Shown here piece by piece: positions 32,995 through 45,950 of a stretch of 64,000 nucleotides of DNA. This DNA comes from Fallopia convolvulus (lineage: Eukaryota; Streptophyta; Magnoliopsida; Caryophyllales; Polygonaceae), in the NCBI GenBank assembly GCA_964016875.1, contig OZ024735.1:6185338-6249337 (forward strand), written 5' to 3'. The notes under the pieces are model-generated. The model saw nothing but the letters and a program-made list of their open reading frames with translations, was not told the DNA's origin and searched no databases. Within the stretch, counting starts at the first letter, position 1. Each line of letters begins with the position of its first letter. The translations under genes and the position numbers were made by a program.

Positions 32995-33364
32995 ATTGTT
33001 AAACTGATTAATCGGGTCGGTCCAGTCGGGTTTAGGTTCGGTTATCTCAGGTTCGGTTGAGTATGGGTTCATGTCGTTAAAATTTATAGGTTATTTGGGT
33101 CAATTCATTGCGGCTTTCGTACGGGTTCGGGTCAACTCACCAAATTAAGAACATCATGTTTTGTATGATTATTACATAAATATTACAAATAGCATTTTTA
33201 AGAATAAGATAATATTTGCAAACATTTTAATAATAAAATATATTATTATAATTAACTTAATTATTTGTAATAATATTTTTATTATATAAATTCTAATACA
33301 TATATCATATTTAAATAACATATAACAATTTTTATACAAAAAAGTCCCCGGGCAAGGCCTGGGT
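32995..33364. other. hAT-like subterminal fragment and AT-rich DNA
   Basis: At 33010-33140 the words GGGTTCGG, GGTTCGGTT and CGGGTTCGGGTC recur, like the subterminal regions of the hAT-like element at 33668. The rest is AT-rich with no gene. Confidence 0.4.
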
Positions 33365-33419
33365 CATCAACTAATTAGGAAAATAGCAAAACCCCCATCA
33401 CCCACCCCCCACCCCACTC

Positions 33420-33535
33420 CCACCGGGTTGACTCGGTCGTTGACCGGGTTGACTCGCCCGTTGACCGAGTTGGCTCGGTCGTAGATCGTTCGTTGACCGG
33501 CGTTGACCGACCGTTGGCCGGCGTTGACCATCATC
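33420..33535. repeat. GTTGACCGG-type short tandem repeat
   Basis: Degenerate copies of GGGTTGACTCGGTC and GTTGACCGGC follow one another, then the sequence passes into CATCATCAC words. Confidence 0.6.
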
Positions 33536-34015
33536 ACAATCATCAATATCATCACTTTCATAACCGTCATCACAATTTTTTTCACCATCATCACAATTTA
33601 TTTCATTGTCATCATAATTTTTTGATGACAATAAATGTAATGAAAGGTACAAAATGTCATCAAAAAGTAGGGGTGGCAATTCGGTAAATCGGTCGGATTT
33701 CGGTCGGGTTATTCGGATTTCGGATCATTCGGGTTTTGATCAGTATCGGGTATGATCGGTAATCGGGTATTTCGGGTCGGATCGGATCGGGTCGGATGTG
33801 TAAATTGTCGGTTACATCGGGGTTTATCGGGTCAAAATCGGTCAAGCAAATCCGGATTTCGGTTTAGTCGATTTCGGGTTGAGTCAGTTTTTGCTATTTT
33901 CAATTGAATCGGATTTCAGTTAAATCAGTTCGGTTAAATCGGTGCTCGGTTAAATCGATATTAAGAGTTCAAAATAAATGTATTTTAAGTGATAAAAGTT
34001 ATATGATTTTAATGA

Positions 34016-34043
34016 ACTAGTTACACCAATCGTGCCATGCACG
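34016..34043 (-). other. Helitron-like 3' terminus on the minus strand
   Basis: Read on the minus strand: hairpin CGTGCATGGCACG, then ATTGGTGTAA, then CTAGT followed by T. This is the standard Helitron 3' end, including the T of an A/T insertion site. The body would extend to the right, inside the hAT-like element. Its 5' end was not found. Confidence 0.55.
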
Positions 34044-35404
34044 ACTATGGTTCGGTATTTTATAGATATTAAATAAAAATATGATACAAAAATTAATGCA
34101 AGTAATTTATTACCTATGCAATGTACAGATTTTTTATTTTTTGGAATAAAATAAAACAAATCAAATATAAATTATTAAGTTTAATGTTGAGAATAAAAAA
34201 GATTATTAAGGTTAAATAACTTACATTTCTCCTTTTCCTTGATAATATTTCATAGATATTTAATTTAAAAAAAAGATAACATATGAATAACAAAATATTT
34301 ATATATTAGAATATGGAAGAGATAAGATTTACATAAAATAATTAAATTAATAAATAAGATATAATGAAATATGAAATACAAAGATAAAAATAATTTATTT
34401 TCATTTAAGGTGGGGCCAAACTCATTTTGTGGCTCAATAAAGTAAAGATTAAATAAGATTAAATATTATATTTTTATTACTCTCTACGTACCTTAATTTG
34501 GAGATTATCAAATCTTGTAGTATGTCTATTAAATATTATATCACTTATTTTTATTATTTATAAACATTATAATTATTTATCATTAATTTTTTATTATAAA
34601 AGAATATATATAAATTAGTGAAAAGATATTATGCGAAAAGATAAAAGATATGTATACTCATTTTAAAATATTTTAAATTTGTTGTTTTTAATTTTAATTA
34701 TTTGTATAAGGAAGATTTTTAAGGATATTGTTATACTAAATAGATATTTGTTTGATGTTAAAGATAGATTTAAATTGTTAAAGAAGAATTTAATAGGAAA
34801 AAGTTAAATATTAGGAATAAAAATTAATTTTGTAAATATGAGGCAGGGTCAGAATCGTTCTGATGGCTCGAAAAGGTATAACTTTAATATATAGTTATAG
34901 ATGGGCCATGATAATATTAAGAATTGTTGTATTTATAATATACTATTTGTATTTGAATTTGAATTTGATTTTGAGTTTTTAAAGATGAAATTTACCACTT
35001 GTATAATAAATTTGACCGGAAAATTCAATCAAATTAATAGATGATCACAATTTACAAATTCATAAGATACAATCACACAATTTTCACAAATCACAAGTAA
35101 AGATTGTATGCTATTAAACATATGTAAGATTTTATATTCGTAAAAAATTCTTATGATATTGCAATCAACTAATTACATGTTACAAATAATGATTATATGA
35201 TGTTATACTCCAATAATTTAAAATGATCTCAGTTCACAAATAATAATTTTATAGTCACATACAATTTCAAGATCATATACATAAATAAATAAAATCTTTA
35301 CATTTTATTGAAGAAATATATCATTTGTGATGAATAATAATATTGTAATCCATGACTATATATGAGACTATGGTAAGTAGTTCTAAAGTTATTAAAATAT
35401 TCAA

Positions 35405-35775
35405 TCATTACTATATACTAAATCGGAGGTTAAAATAATATATAAAATGATTCCATATTAAAATATATCATTCATCTTTTTTAAATCAAGCTGATTAGTT
35501 GAAATTTAATCGAATTATTTCTAAATATTTATATTTATATATATTAAAAAAATATATTAGTTTTATTTATGGATAATATTATTTTTTTAGATAAGAATAT
35601 AAGCTATATATAATTCTTAAAATATCCTTTCTTATATCAAATTTTAATGATTATTTTTAGAAACGATAGTTTTTTTTAGATAAGATACGTATAGTTTTTC
35701 TAAAATATTCTTGTTTATATCATCAGTTTGATTAAAATTTAACAAGTACAAATACATAATACAATAATTTTATAA
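35405..35775 (+). mobile_element. Helitron-like 5' end (family shared with 27983)
   Basis: It begins TCATTACTATATACTAAATC preceded by A. About 350 bp are related to 27983-28345 in order. The matching 3' end is not identified within the hAT-like element. Confidence 0.5.
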
Positions 35776-36759
35776 AATTTCGTAAAAGGTGCGAGAACTA
35801 ACACTATTTTATAACTAAATGATTATACAATCTGTTATATTCATATGATCTTATATATTAATAACATATAAAATCTTATATTCTATCAACCAGTAGTTTT
35901 GAAAACTCAAAACATAAATATTATAAAATCTCATATTGATTTTGGTATAACTATGATAAATGAATAAGATCTTAATAGACTATTATTAAATAAATATAGC
36001 TTTTTGTGATGAATGATGATATCTACCTAATACATTATAAAACAGAAACCATATCTGTTGAAAAAATTGCGCCGCGTGACGTTACTATAATAAAATAATG
36101 TCAAACTTTTAAATAATAACTTGTATTATTCTTTTTATACATCCATATCTTATTGAAAGATCTGGAACAATTGTGTGATATTTGAGTATGGAAACATAAT
36201 TGGGTTATTGTCTTATTGACTTACTGCTTATTTTATATTTGATTGTAGTGAATTAATGGTTTGACCATTATTAATTTATTATAGGGATAAATCATTTAAA
36301 CTTTTCCTACAAAACTATCTTGTTTATTTCATACTAGTATTACTTTGTGTCAATGTTCGTGACTAGGCGTCATGTATAAATGTATAATTCAGTTTGAATT
36401 ATTCCAGGTCTCGGGTATAATCGGGTTCGGGTTGTTTCGGGTGTAATCGGGTTCGGATTGTTTCGGTTTTCGGATACAACCGGTTCGGGTACAATCGGGT
36501 TCGGGTAGCTCGGATTCGGGTATGTATCGGGTTGGTCTTTTCGGATATAATCGGTTTCGGGTTGCTTTTTTAAACGGGTTGCTTTCGGGTTCGGGTTAGA
36601 ATCGGTCAGATCGGGTCAGTTTCAGATTTCATTTTGTAATTTTTTCCGGATATCGGTCGGTTCTCGAATCGGGTTGTTCGGTCGGTTATTTCGGATCGGA
36701 TCAGAATTTGCCACCCCTATCAAAAAGTATCATTAAAGGCATTCAACCACATAAAAACA

Positions 36760-37500
36760 ACCATCATCCCCCGTTGCCCAAATTTTTTTCACCGTCATCA
36801 CAATTTTATTTCACCATCATCACAATTTTTTGATGACAAAAAGTGTAATAAAAGGTAATAAGTGTCATCAAAATGTCTTGATAACAACTTTTTGATAACA
36901 AAAAAGTATCATCAAAGTCATTCAACCATATAAAAACAATCGTCATCACACGGTTCGAACTGTCATCACTTGTCATTCTTACTTGATGACGGTTTGATTG
37001 TCATCAACTATCTCTCTACTTGATGACGGTTCGATTAATTTGTCATCAAAAGGGCCTTGATGACAAACAAGTGTCATCAAACTGTCATCACTTAAACGTC
37101 ATCAAATATGCGCCATCACTGTCATCACTACTTGATGACGGTTTGATTGTCATCAACTATCATCATAAATGTCCTCTTTACTTGATGACGTTTCGATTCT
37201 TATCAATCGTCATCGCTATTTGATGACGGTTTGATTGTCATCAATTATCATCACTACTTGATGACGGTTCGATTAATTTGTCATCAAAAGGGCCTTGATG
37301 ACAATGGTCTTGAACACAAACAACCGTCATCAAGTGGCATCACTCAAAGTTTGTTCGTTTTTGTCATCATCACAAAAAATAGTTGTCATCAAATCTTATC
37401 ACCACATAAAAATAATTGTCATCATCACCGCATAAAACACAATTATCATCACAAATAAAAAAACAAAGTTGTCATCAAATATTTATCATCACGTTTAATT
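36760..37500. repeat. Dense GATGACA / TGTCATC array
   Basis: Dozens of copies of TGATGAC, GTCATCA and ACTTGATGACGGTTYGATT occur in both orientations. Longer near-duplicates include CTTGATGACGGTTCGATTAA at about 37018 and 37256. Confidence 0.85.
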
Positions 37501-37627
37501 TTTTAGTGTGTGTTTAAGTATTCGGTAAGAAAATGTCATATTTATCTCATTATTTGGTTAAGTTACAATTGGAAAATGACTTATATAGATTAATTTCACA
37601 TGGACTAACCTCAAATCACTTGAGTAG

Positions 37628-40484
37628 TGTAATAATTGTGGTTTTTGAGGATATTTTTGAATTTTTCTCGGATATCATTTTAACCTCTTTGTCCGTTTTA
37701 ACGCTTAATCGAATATTTTTGTTGGAATTTAAATTCTAGAAAATTTGTTGGTGATATCCTAAAATCATAAAGAAATGATTTTATGGATCGGTGTGAATTC
37801 TAGGAATTTTCAGTGGAAAAAGAATATTTATTGGATAAGCCGTCTTTTTAATTATGTATTGTAAAGGATTTAAAATACGAAATGGAAGCCTTAAAAATTG
37901 AAGGTAGCAAGATAAAATCATGGAAAATTAGTTTTATTGGTCTACATAATTTACGGGACGTTTTGTATTTAGTAAGTTTTTCCATCCGAGGTACATAATT
38001 TTACCGCTTTAACGCGAGTCCCGTTCCGAGACGGGTTTGGTTTTATAAACCGCCTCTTTCTTTCTTAATTAGGAAGGAACCGAGAGAGATTAGGAAAGAA
38101 TTGAAACTAGTGCATTATCTATTCAGCCTCGTCAAAGTCTATTTTTTTTGTTTGAAAAGAAAGGAAGGACGACGACGGAATCTGTGAATTTTCACCGCCG
38201 ACAATCTTCTCTGCCCCCGTCCACCACTTCCACCTCATCTCCTCCTTCTTCCTCTCGGTGCTTGGGTGTCGCTGGTGATGCACAAAAGACCAGAACAAGT
38301 GAGTGAATCAAGGCGGAGCGATTGGCTCGGGAGAAAGAATTCACATCGCCGGCTAGCTTCTTGCCTCGCCGTAAGTCGTCACCGGCAACCTCTAGCTTGT
38401 CCGACCACCACCCACCACGAGATTCGCAGTCGGGCAACGCCCAGCCACCCTTGGGCTCGGGGATCGAGCCACTATCGAGCCAAATGAGCCACGGGCTCGA
38501 GTCAAGGTATATACGATCGAAATTAATTAGCGGGTTGGTTGCGGAGCCACCATAAGGGCCTTTCGGTTCCACTTTGCTAATTAAATTTATGGTTTTTATA
38601 ATCTTGACGTTGATACGGTCCCACAGGTTCAAACCTCTCGGGAAACGGACGTCCGGATCTTCAGTTATAGCGAATACAAGTTTCGACATCGATTGGCAGG
38701 TAAAGGACTTCGGATAATTACTCGGGATTCGTTGTTAAACCGTTTGATTCGAGATTTGGTCACCTTTAAGAAATGTTGCTAATGAACAATTTTTATTTAG
38801 AAAATTGTTTCAAAAGTGAAGCGGATAATTAGTTATAATTCCGCCAAGATTGCTCCTTAAAGCATGATAACTAAGGATTTATTATATATCGATATTCGGA
38901 AATTAAATCGTTTATCGATTAGGAAGTTGTAGGAGTTGAGAATACAACTAAGAAGTGTTTCTGTGAGCTCGTTGCAAAGAAATCCTTTTGTTATATTTGT
39001 CAGAAGGATAATAAAGATTACTGTTGAATTGCTAAGGACGTTGAGCACGCCTTCTAAGGCAAGTGGACGATTCTCTCTTGCGTTATTGTTATTAAATGAG
39101 GAATTGAATCCCATTTAATATTTGTGTTGGGAACAACTTGTGTGCTTATTAAAATATGACAGGTTGTTATATTTGTTAGAAATAATGACCATGTTGTTTA
39201 TTCAGTTTTGCGGTAGAACTGGATTTATGTCCGTTATGGGTGACCTTGTATGCTGTCTCACGCTAAGACATTGTTGTAGATTAAGGTAGTTTCAGGGAGG
39301 GGAACGTGGTTCCATATCCTCTCTTTAAAAGAATATTACATTAGGAGGGGCGTAATCCTAATGGTGGGTCATGACACTTTCCCTGCTCTTCGTGTGAGAG
39401 GGGTGATGCGCACTCTAGCTAAGTGCAAGTTTGGCACGGTGCAGTGTAGACGACAGGGTAATAGGCCTCTCTGATCTCTACATCACCATATGCAAATCAA
39501 AGATCAAGGATAGCTTAATTCATGTGATCTTGGTACAGGGTAGATGACCATGGATGAAATACTCCGATGATCTCTACAATACCAAAATATTTCGGCAGTA
39601 GTTCGAGCCGATTATGAATCACCAACCTGTTTGTGAAAAGTTTTGAAAGTAATATAAGATAAGTGCATTAGGCACATTAATATACCTGAATGGTTCGTCC
39701 AGTCGGAAAGCCATTCTTGCTCCCGGTTATGAATGATTCTTAATCAAACTTTGATTAAGTCAATCTGATTAGTCGACGGAGGCTTTTCAAAATGTGATGT
39801 GATTCATATGAGTTCCCAACAATTGTTCATGTTTCCTAAAGGAACCACAAGCTGTGGTGTCCTATCTCTTGAATATGCATGTCTCCTTCTTATCTTCTAT
39901 AAGACTGCTAACTGTTGGATCATAATCCGAGTCTAATCGGATTTGGATGCCAATATGCTTAGTTACAACCATAAGAACCAAGTTAGATTCTCCGTTTGCT
40001 TAGTCTTTCATTAGACTAACCTGCCCATCTTTTTTTCTTGTATATGGTCGCCTGGTGTCCACTGTTGTATGCGATACATCAGGTTCTTCTTGGAAGTTGA
40101 TTCAAGAGGCGGATTCAGATGTTTGAAGCTCCAGAAGTTGAAGAATGGTTTCCAATGGCTATACTTGAGTGAAGATCATGGTTGAACTACTTCAAAGTGA
40201 AGCTGAGTTTCAGAAATAAGAACTTAAGGAAGATCGGATGAAGTTTTTTTGTTTAAATAGAAGGTTGTTCTATTTATTTACTAAATCTTTTTAAGTTAAG
40301 GCTTGTATAAGACATTTTATTCTCTTTTTCGCTGTAAAGTTTTACTTAATTTTGTTAGGTTTTAAATGGTTTCATTTACCTTGTTCTAGTAAGTTCTGTC
40401 AGGTTAAAGCCTTGGGTAGCTTCGGTTTAGTTCTAATCGGGGTTACTGGCGGTAATATCTCCAGGGTAGGAAGGGGGTGTTACA
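37628..40484 (+). repeat. 5' LTR (2857 bp)
   Basis: TGTAATAATTGTGG to GGGGGTGTTACA. It contains a TATA-like GGTTTTATAAACCGCC near 38040 and a CT-rich leader at 38200-38260. The plus/minus ORFs found within it (for example 38192-38689) recur in the other LTR with frame differences and show no known domain. Confidence 0.9.
38040..38050 (+). promoter_or_regulatory. TATA-like element in the LTR
   Basis: GGTTTTATAAACCG lies upstream of a C/T-rich leader. It is conserved in the second LTR near 46362. Confidence 0.45.
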
Positions 40485-40488
40485 GAAG

Positions 40489-40500
40489 TGGTATCAGAGC
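40489..40500 (+). other. Primer binding site (tRNA-Met)
   Basis: TGGTATCAGAGC four bases after the LTR end is an exact match to the common plant tRNA-Met primer site. Confidence 0.9.
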
Positions 40501-43500
40501 TAAAAGTTCCTAAGTCTTGCTTAAGACTTTCATCTTTTATATAGAATTACGGAGAATTCTATATGGGTGTTATCTTAGAACCATTAATGGAAAGTGGTTA
40601 ATATTGGAAGCCAGACTCGTGAAGACATAGAAGGAGAAAACGGAATTGGAGAACATGAGGTAATAAGTTTGTAATAGCTTTTGTGAAAAAGGTCCTATGG
40701 TGGACATTTGATTCCCTGGAGATGGTAATGGATTCCGAGAAGGATTCAAAGTAAGATTAGGTGAAGATTCCTAAAGTTGACCCGGTTCTAGACCAAGTTC
40801 TCAATGAATTCCTATTCTCTCTTGAGAGTCTGAATTGGGTGTACCCTCGTCGTTTCTTCCATATTAGGAAACTTCTTGTGAGATTTTGAAGTTAAGTATT
40901 GTACTTCATAAAGACTTTCTAGTTTGAAGGTTTCCTATTTTAAGTTTGTATGATGAAAGATTTCAAGTTAAGAATTTTGGTTTAGAAAGGATCTTGGTTC
41001 AATTTATGTGAAAGAAATTCTTTTCTTGAAATGTGAAAGCTCAAGTGTTTTCTTTAAAAAGGAAATTTTAAAGTGAGTTTCTTTGAAGGGTAAGAGTTTT
41101 CACGAGTATATTCTTATAGGAATTTCTGAATTTTAAAATTCGAGCATCAAGAGAAGTTTGGAGTTGGAATCTCTACTTCTAAGTATTAAGATTTGGAAAA
41201 TCTTGTGAGTGTTGAGTGATTATAAAAGATCAGTATGGATCATAAAGGGATGTAAAAGAATCCTGAAAAGAAAAGGATTGTCTTTGGAAACTTTCTTCAA
41301 CAACTATGTTTGTGACTCTATAGTATAGAATCATGGATATTATGTACTTTTCTTTGCTCAGTTGGAAGTTAAAGAGCTTTGAAGTGCTCAAGTGTTGGAT
41401 CGATTGAATGGTTAATCTATTGGAAAATGCAATTCAATTTTTAACCTGATAGTGTTCAAACTCGGATTTTCATATATGTTGTTATCCTTTGAGTTAAGAG
41501 GATTGAGAATCCTAAATGGAATGGGAATTTCTTATGATTATAGTAAGAAAGAAAGAAAGAATGTTGGTTCAGTTTAAGTTGTGAACAAGTGGTTAATCAT
41601 CAAGGTTGTTGTGAATAAGGTTGATTGGTCAAAATGGATTGAACAGGTGAAAGTTCATCAGTAATGTGTTTATGTTCAATTAACTACTTAGCACAGGTGC
41701 TAATTGATTACATGAGTTGTTGATATCCAAATGACTAACATATGTGACAACGTTATTGGAGTTTCGTTATATGATACCCAACTCGGGATAATGAGAAAAG
41801 ACTTGAGGTCTATAATGGACCAGTAATGGAATCAACATTGAGATGTTCTAATTTTCCAATGGTATTGACTTATGTTTCTTTAAGGATGGAAATGATAATT
41901 TTCAGTTTTGAGAAGATCATTCAAGGAAGAATTTTGGCATGTTTGCCTTTGATATTTTAATCGATTGGGAGAAAAATATCAATCATTCAATATTGTGGTC
42001 AATAAGGCTTAGACCTTATCGCTGAAAAATAATTTCAATTGTGTTTGGGTTTTGAAGATTTTATATCAGTCAAACCTAATGTCTAGGGTGGTACTGGTGA
42101 AACTATTAAGTTGTCGGCAAGTTTCCTAACCACAAGTTCTTCCTTTGCAATGTGGTTTGAACTTGAGCTAATAAAAAGGTATATGTCTTCTCATTATGGT
42201 TAAGTAAGAAGACAAGAATGATGGAGAAGTCTAGTTTGTTTACCAATGTGGAATTGGGATAGGTCCAAGAATATTTTGTTTGGTCTTGTGCATTCATTCT
42301 TCTGTTAAAAGATATTGGAAACTAAAGGAACATCCTGATTTGAAGATAAAAGGATCGAAAGTTTTTAAACTCGTCACGAGAGTTTGATAGCTTTCACTTT
42401 TGGATATCGGAATTTAAATGACTATTAACTTGCAGAAGGCTTGTTGTTTTATGAATGGATGAACTCAAGTATTAAATTTTGTCAATGGGTTATATCTGCA
42501 TAACTTTAAAGTAGTATGTCAAGGGAGACATACAAGTTGAGAACGACCTTCGAACAATCTTCCATGGGTAAGAAGTGGTTGAAACCACATCTTTACTAAG
42601 GATTGCAAGTAAGTGGATTTGAGCGATCAATTCTTTTATTGAACTTGCGAAATTAAGTTGGGTTGAGATTGAGTTAAATTAGGAAGAGATTACTCAATAC
42701 TATGGATTATAGAAAAGTCAAGGAATGCCATCAGGTTCTATCTTGAGGAAGGAATGAAGTATTACATTTGAAAGAAAATGTAGTACGCATAAGTGAATTG
42801 GATTGTCTTAGGTCCTTTGAGGCTTAGTTTTGATTTGAAACTTTGGTCAAGTTGGTAAGGCCAACTAATGTGCAAATGTCAACACAGAACTAGGGCAAAG
42901 CGTCAGTAGCATCATGAAAATAAGGTCAGCAATTTTATTTGATGCATTGGCTTGACGCGCCCAATTCTTCAAGAGAGTAGCTAACCTTTGTTTCCACAAT
43001 ATTCAAAGTTAAAGCAAGTATGTTAGTAACCTATGTCGAGTTCCTGTCAAGCTGTTATGATTTAAGGGATATTTGAAATTGTTTTGTGATTTTCTCTTTT
43101 GAGAAAAATCTTATGACTTGTAGAATTCTGGTAGGAATTTTTAAAGAAATGTTGATTTGATATACGGAATTCATGAATAAAATTTTCTACGGTTTTCATG
43201 GTGGTGAGTAAGAATGTATTTTGTGTTCCATCTTGATCACATGGTAAGGCAAGATTACATGTCTTATTCCTATGAGAATGCAGTAAAGGATTATGTTTAT
43301 TTTATCTCCCCATCCTGATCACATGGTGGAATAAGATCACATAATTCCTTGGGTTTTAAAGAATGGTTTCTAGTATGATTTGGCAATCATATAAGTTTTG
43401 CAATTATATGAGTTGTGCAAGTGTAGTTGGTTGAGATGAAAAGATGCAAGCTTTCTTTTGCATTATAGCAATTTCTATATCTAGTATCTTATAAAACTCT

Positions 43501-44830
43501 TTTGAGTTAGTACATCCTTGGTATCCTATACCACTTAAGGAGTATAGTCATACTTCCCAAACAGTTCGATTATAAGTAAAGAAATTTGGTAAGATTCATT
43601 ACAAATCTGTGTTGGTCTCTGAAGAGCATGGAGTAACTCCGTACTTCTCTAAAAGTTTGGGATTGTTTTCAGTCAACGATTATTGGAATTCTCTAAGCAG
43701 TTTGCTAGTAGTTCATCTTGGTTGACGTCATGACCTAAGAAAGTCATTGCCTTTTTAGTGGAATTGTCCTTGAAAGTAAGTTGATATGGACTCTTGGGAT
43801 GGAACCCTTTCTAAGGAATGATATTGTAGTAATCCTTTCTTTGGAATAAAGGATGTACTGGTAATTTCTCCATTAGTTGTTATTTGTTTTCATGTTGTCT
43901 TGAAAACTTAAATCTTTTTGAGATAAGATAATCAAGTGAGGACTTTAAGCAGAACTCTAATGGGTCTGGAGTTTGGATATGTAAATTAGTATTGATATTC
44001 AATCTCAGCCTGATAAGTTGTTGGATATAGAGAGTGGACACGTGAGGATATGTTTTTAATCCTAAGAGTTAAGTTACTCAACAAGCCAAAATGTTAAATG
44101 AAGTCTAAACAGTTCTTTGATGAAAAAGACTGAAAATTGTCAATGGAGACAATTTTGTTGGAAATTATTGGACTTAAGGTATTATTGTCCAATATGTTGG
44201 TATAGTAATGCGTAAGAGTGTAGTTTGAAGTAGTTGAGAGAGATTACTACTTTTGAATGTCGGTATGTCCAAGCTGAGTTTTGGTTGAGGAAAGGATGTA
44301 AAGGATTGACCAGATAGGTTATTTTCTTGTCATGTGTTGGATAAATCTCATATTCTTGGTTAAAATAATACTGAGATTTTATCTCAAAAAGGAAATTGAG
44401 TAAGGATTTTAAGTAATCCTTGTAAAGAAAATAATTTGAGAAGGACTAAAGGTTTAGTGTGGATGACAACAAGGTTATATGAATACCCTAGGATTTTATT
44501 CAAAATTGTTGAGTAGATCAAGGAAAAGTAGTATGGGAAAGTAATATTGTTTAAGATCAATGGAGAAGATCAAGAAGGTAAGACACCGAGATTTGCTATT
44601 CAAGATTATGGATTGCTTGGTCTTGAAACTGTTCATATGTATCTGTTTTTGATGGGCTTTGAAAACTTATTTCAAAGGAAACATATTTATTTGCTTAATT
44701 AGTTCGTCCTGGAACAAGCAAATGTATAAGGATTTAAGATAAAACTTTTGATGGATTGACATCGTTTTGATATGTTTGGTTTGTCTGGAAGTCCTGATTG
44801 AGTATAAAAGACCAGATGAAATGTTATAGT
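40501..44830 (+). other. Non-coding or decayed interior of the 11.2-kb element
   Basis: No open frame longer than about 60 codons on the plus strand and no recognisable gag, protease or RT motif. The composition is G/T/A-rich, as in coding sequence that has decayed heavily. Confidence 0.6.
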
Positions 44831-45760
44831 CTCTTCCTGTAGAATGAAAGTGGGAAGATGTTACAATGGATTCTTGTCATTAGTCGTTCAAGACTTAATG
44901 AAAGAAAAATGTAATATGGAGGTTGTTAAGAAACTCATCTAGAGTGTTCTTTTTAATGCATTTAAGATAACTTAAAGAATACAGAAGTTAGCTGAGGTGT
45001 TCATGTATGAAGTATTTCAATTTCATAAAACTCCAAAGACTATTAGCTCTGATTGAGATGGATGGTTCATGCCAAAGTTTTGAAAGGAGTAACATCAAGC
45101 TTTGTGGAGTGAATTGAATCTTAACGCTGGCTTCCCTCGTCAAAATGATGAACAATGCAAAGAAACAAATTCAAACTCCCGAGGACATGTATTCTGGATT
45201 CCACACGAGTTGGAATGGTACTTTGAGTTTGAGTGATTTCACATACAAGAATTTTGAGTTCACGATAAAGAAAATGACTCTTTTTGAGGCTTGGTAAGGC
45301 TAGAAGTGTTGATTGTCAATTTGTTGGAATGACAATGCTGACAAGGTTCTTCATGGGCCAGACTTGGCCAAGAAAACAACAACTAATATCGCACTAACAC
45401 ATTCAAGGGTGCTAACTACTCAAAAGTGACAACAGTTGTGTGTTGTGCTAAAGCGAGAGCATGTTAAGTTCATTTTAAAGAACAACGTTTTATTTTGGTA
45501 TTCGCTTTGAAAGGTGTATTCTGCTGGGGAAAGCGAGACAACGTGAATGCTCTCTATGATTGGATCTTTCGAGTTACTGGAAAGAACTAATAAGCTTGTT
45601 CATCGGTTGGCATTGCCACCTTTAGTGCATTCTATCTATAATGTCATCCTTATGCTTCTTCTAAGATAGTATGCGTTCAATATATCTATGGAGGTGAAGA
45701 AAAGATTTGAGAAACTAGACATGAAATGCTGAGCCATTTTCCAAAGTTAATGAATGTTGT
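44830..45760 (+). pseudogene. Decayed gypsy integrase and chromodomain-side region
   Basis: Plus-strand frames with many stops give 'KWEDVTMDS' (first catalytic Asp region, about 44850), 'FMYEVFQFHKTPKTISSD' (second Asp, about 45000-45050), 'NLNAGFPRQNDEQCKET' (the HPQTDGQSERT-like stretch with the catalytic Glu, about 45115-45170), and 'IGSFELLERTNKLVHRLALP' (about 45560-45620). These follow the order of the integrase core and C-terminal domain of chromovirus-type gypsy elements. Stops replace several conserved Trp and Arg positions. It cannot be functional. Confidence 0.75.
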
Positions 45761-45931
45761 AAAGAAGAAGTTTGGTAACTAAGCAATCGTTGATTGTGCT
45801 TTGTGCAGAAGTAACAACATTTTTTTAAGGGGGTACTACAAACTTATGTATAGGTTTGTAGTGGTGGTTTGTATATGCTTGTGCTATCCTTCCTTGTGAT
45901 CTGAGCTCTCCTTGGTTTCGAGGACAAAACC

Positions 45932-45950
45932 ATTTTTAAGGGGGTACTAA
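45932..45950 (+). other. Polypurine tract
   Basis: TTTTTAAGGGGGTACTAA immediately before the 3' LTR. Upstream, TTTCGAGGACAAAACC is the usual coding end of gypsy polyproteins at this place. Confidence 0.75.

Larger units (their letters stand above)
33668..36719. mobile_element. hAT-like element with exact 8-bp target duplication
   Basis: The ends are TAGGGGTGGCAATTC and GAATTTGCCACCCCTA, imperfect inverted repeats. The 8-bp sequence TCAAAAAG is present on both sides (33660-33667 and 36720-36727). Both subterminal regions (33680-33960 and 36400-36705) are packed with ATCGGGT, TTCGGGT and CGGATTTCGG words. TAGGGRTGGCAA-type ends with 8-bp duplications are usual for plant hAT elements. No transposase is visible; the 2.4-kb interior is AT-rich and contains Helitron-like ends. 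Confidence 0.85.
33365..37508. mobile_element. GATGACA-rich CACTA-like element (interrupted by a hAT-like element)
   Basis: The right end on the minus strand reads CACTAAAAAATTAAACGTGA, followed by dense GATGACA/TGTCATC repeats (36760-37500). Similar repeats at 33520-33660 lie left of the hAT insertion. Dense short subterminal repeats next to a CACTA terminus fit En/Spm-like elements. No matching left terminus was found, and the left border near 33365 is a guess. No transposase is visible. Confidence 0.5.

Noticed and set aside
36760..37500. CRISPR-like array
   Set aside because: The repeated words are 7-bp transposon subterminal motifs in both orientations without regular spacers, in a plant nuclear genome.
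38192..38689. 165-residue minus-strand ORF in the gypsy LTR
   Set aside because: It lies in the LTR leader, its counterpart in the other LTR (46557-46955) is shorter and shifted, and no domain is recognised.
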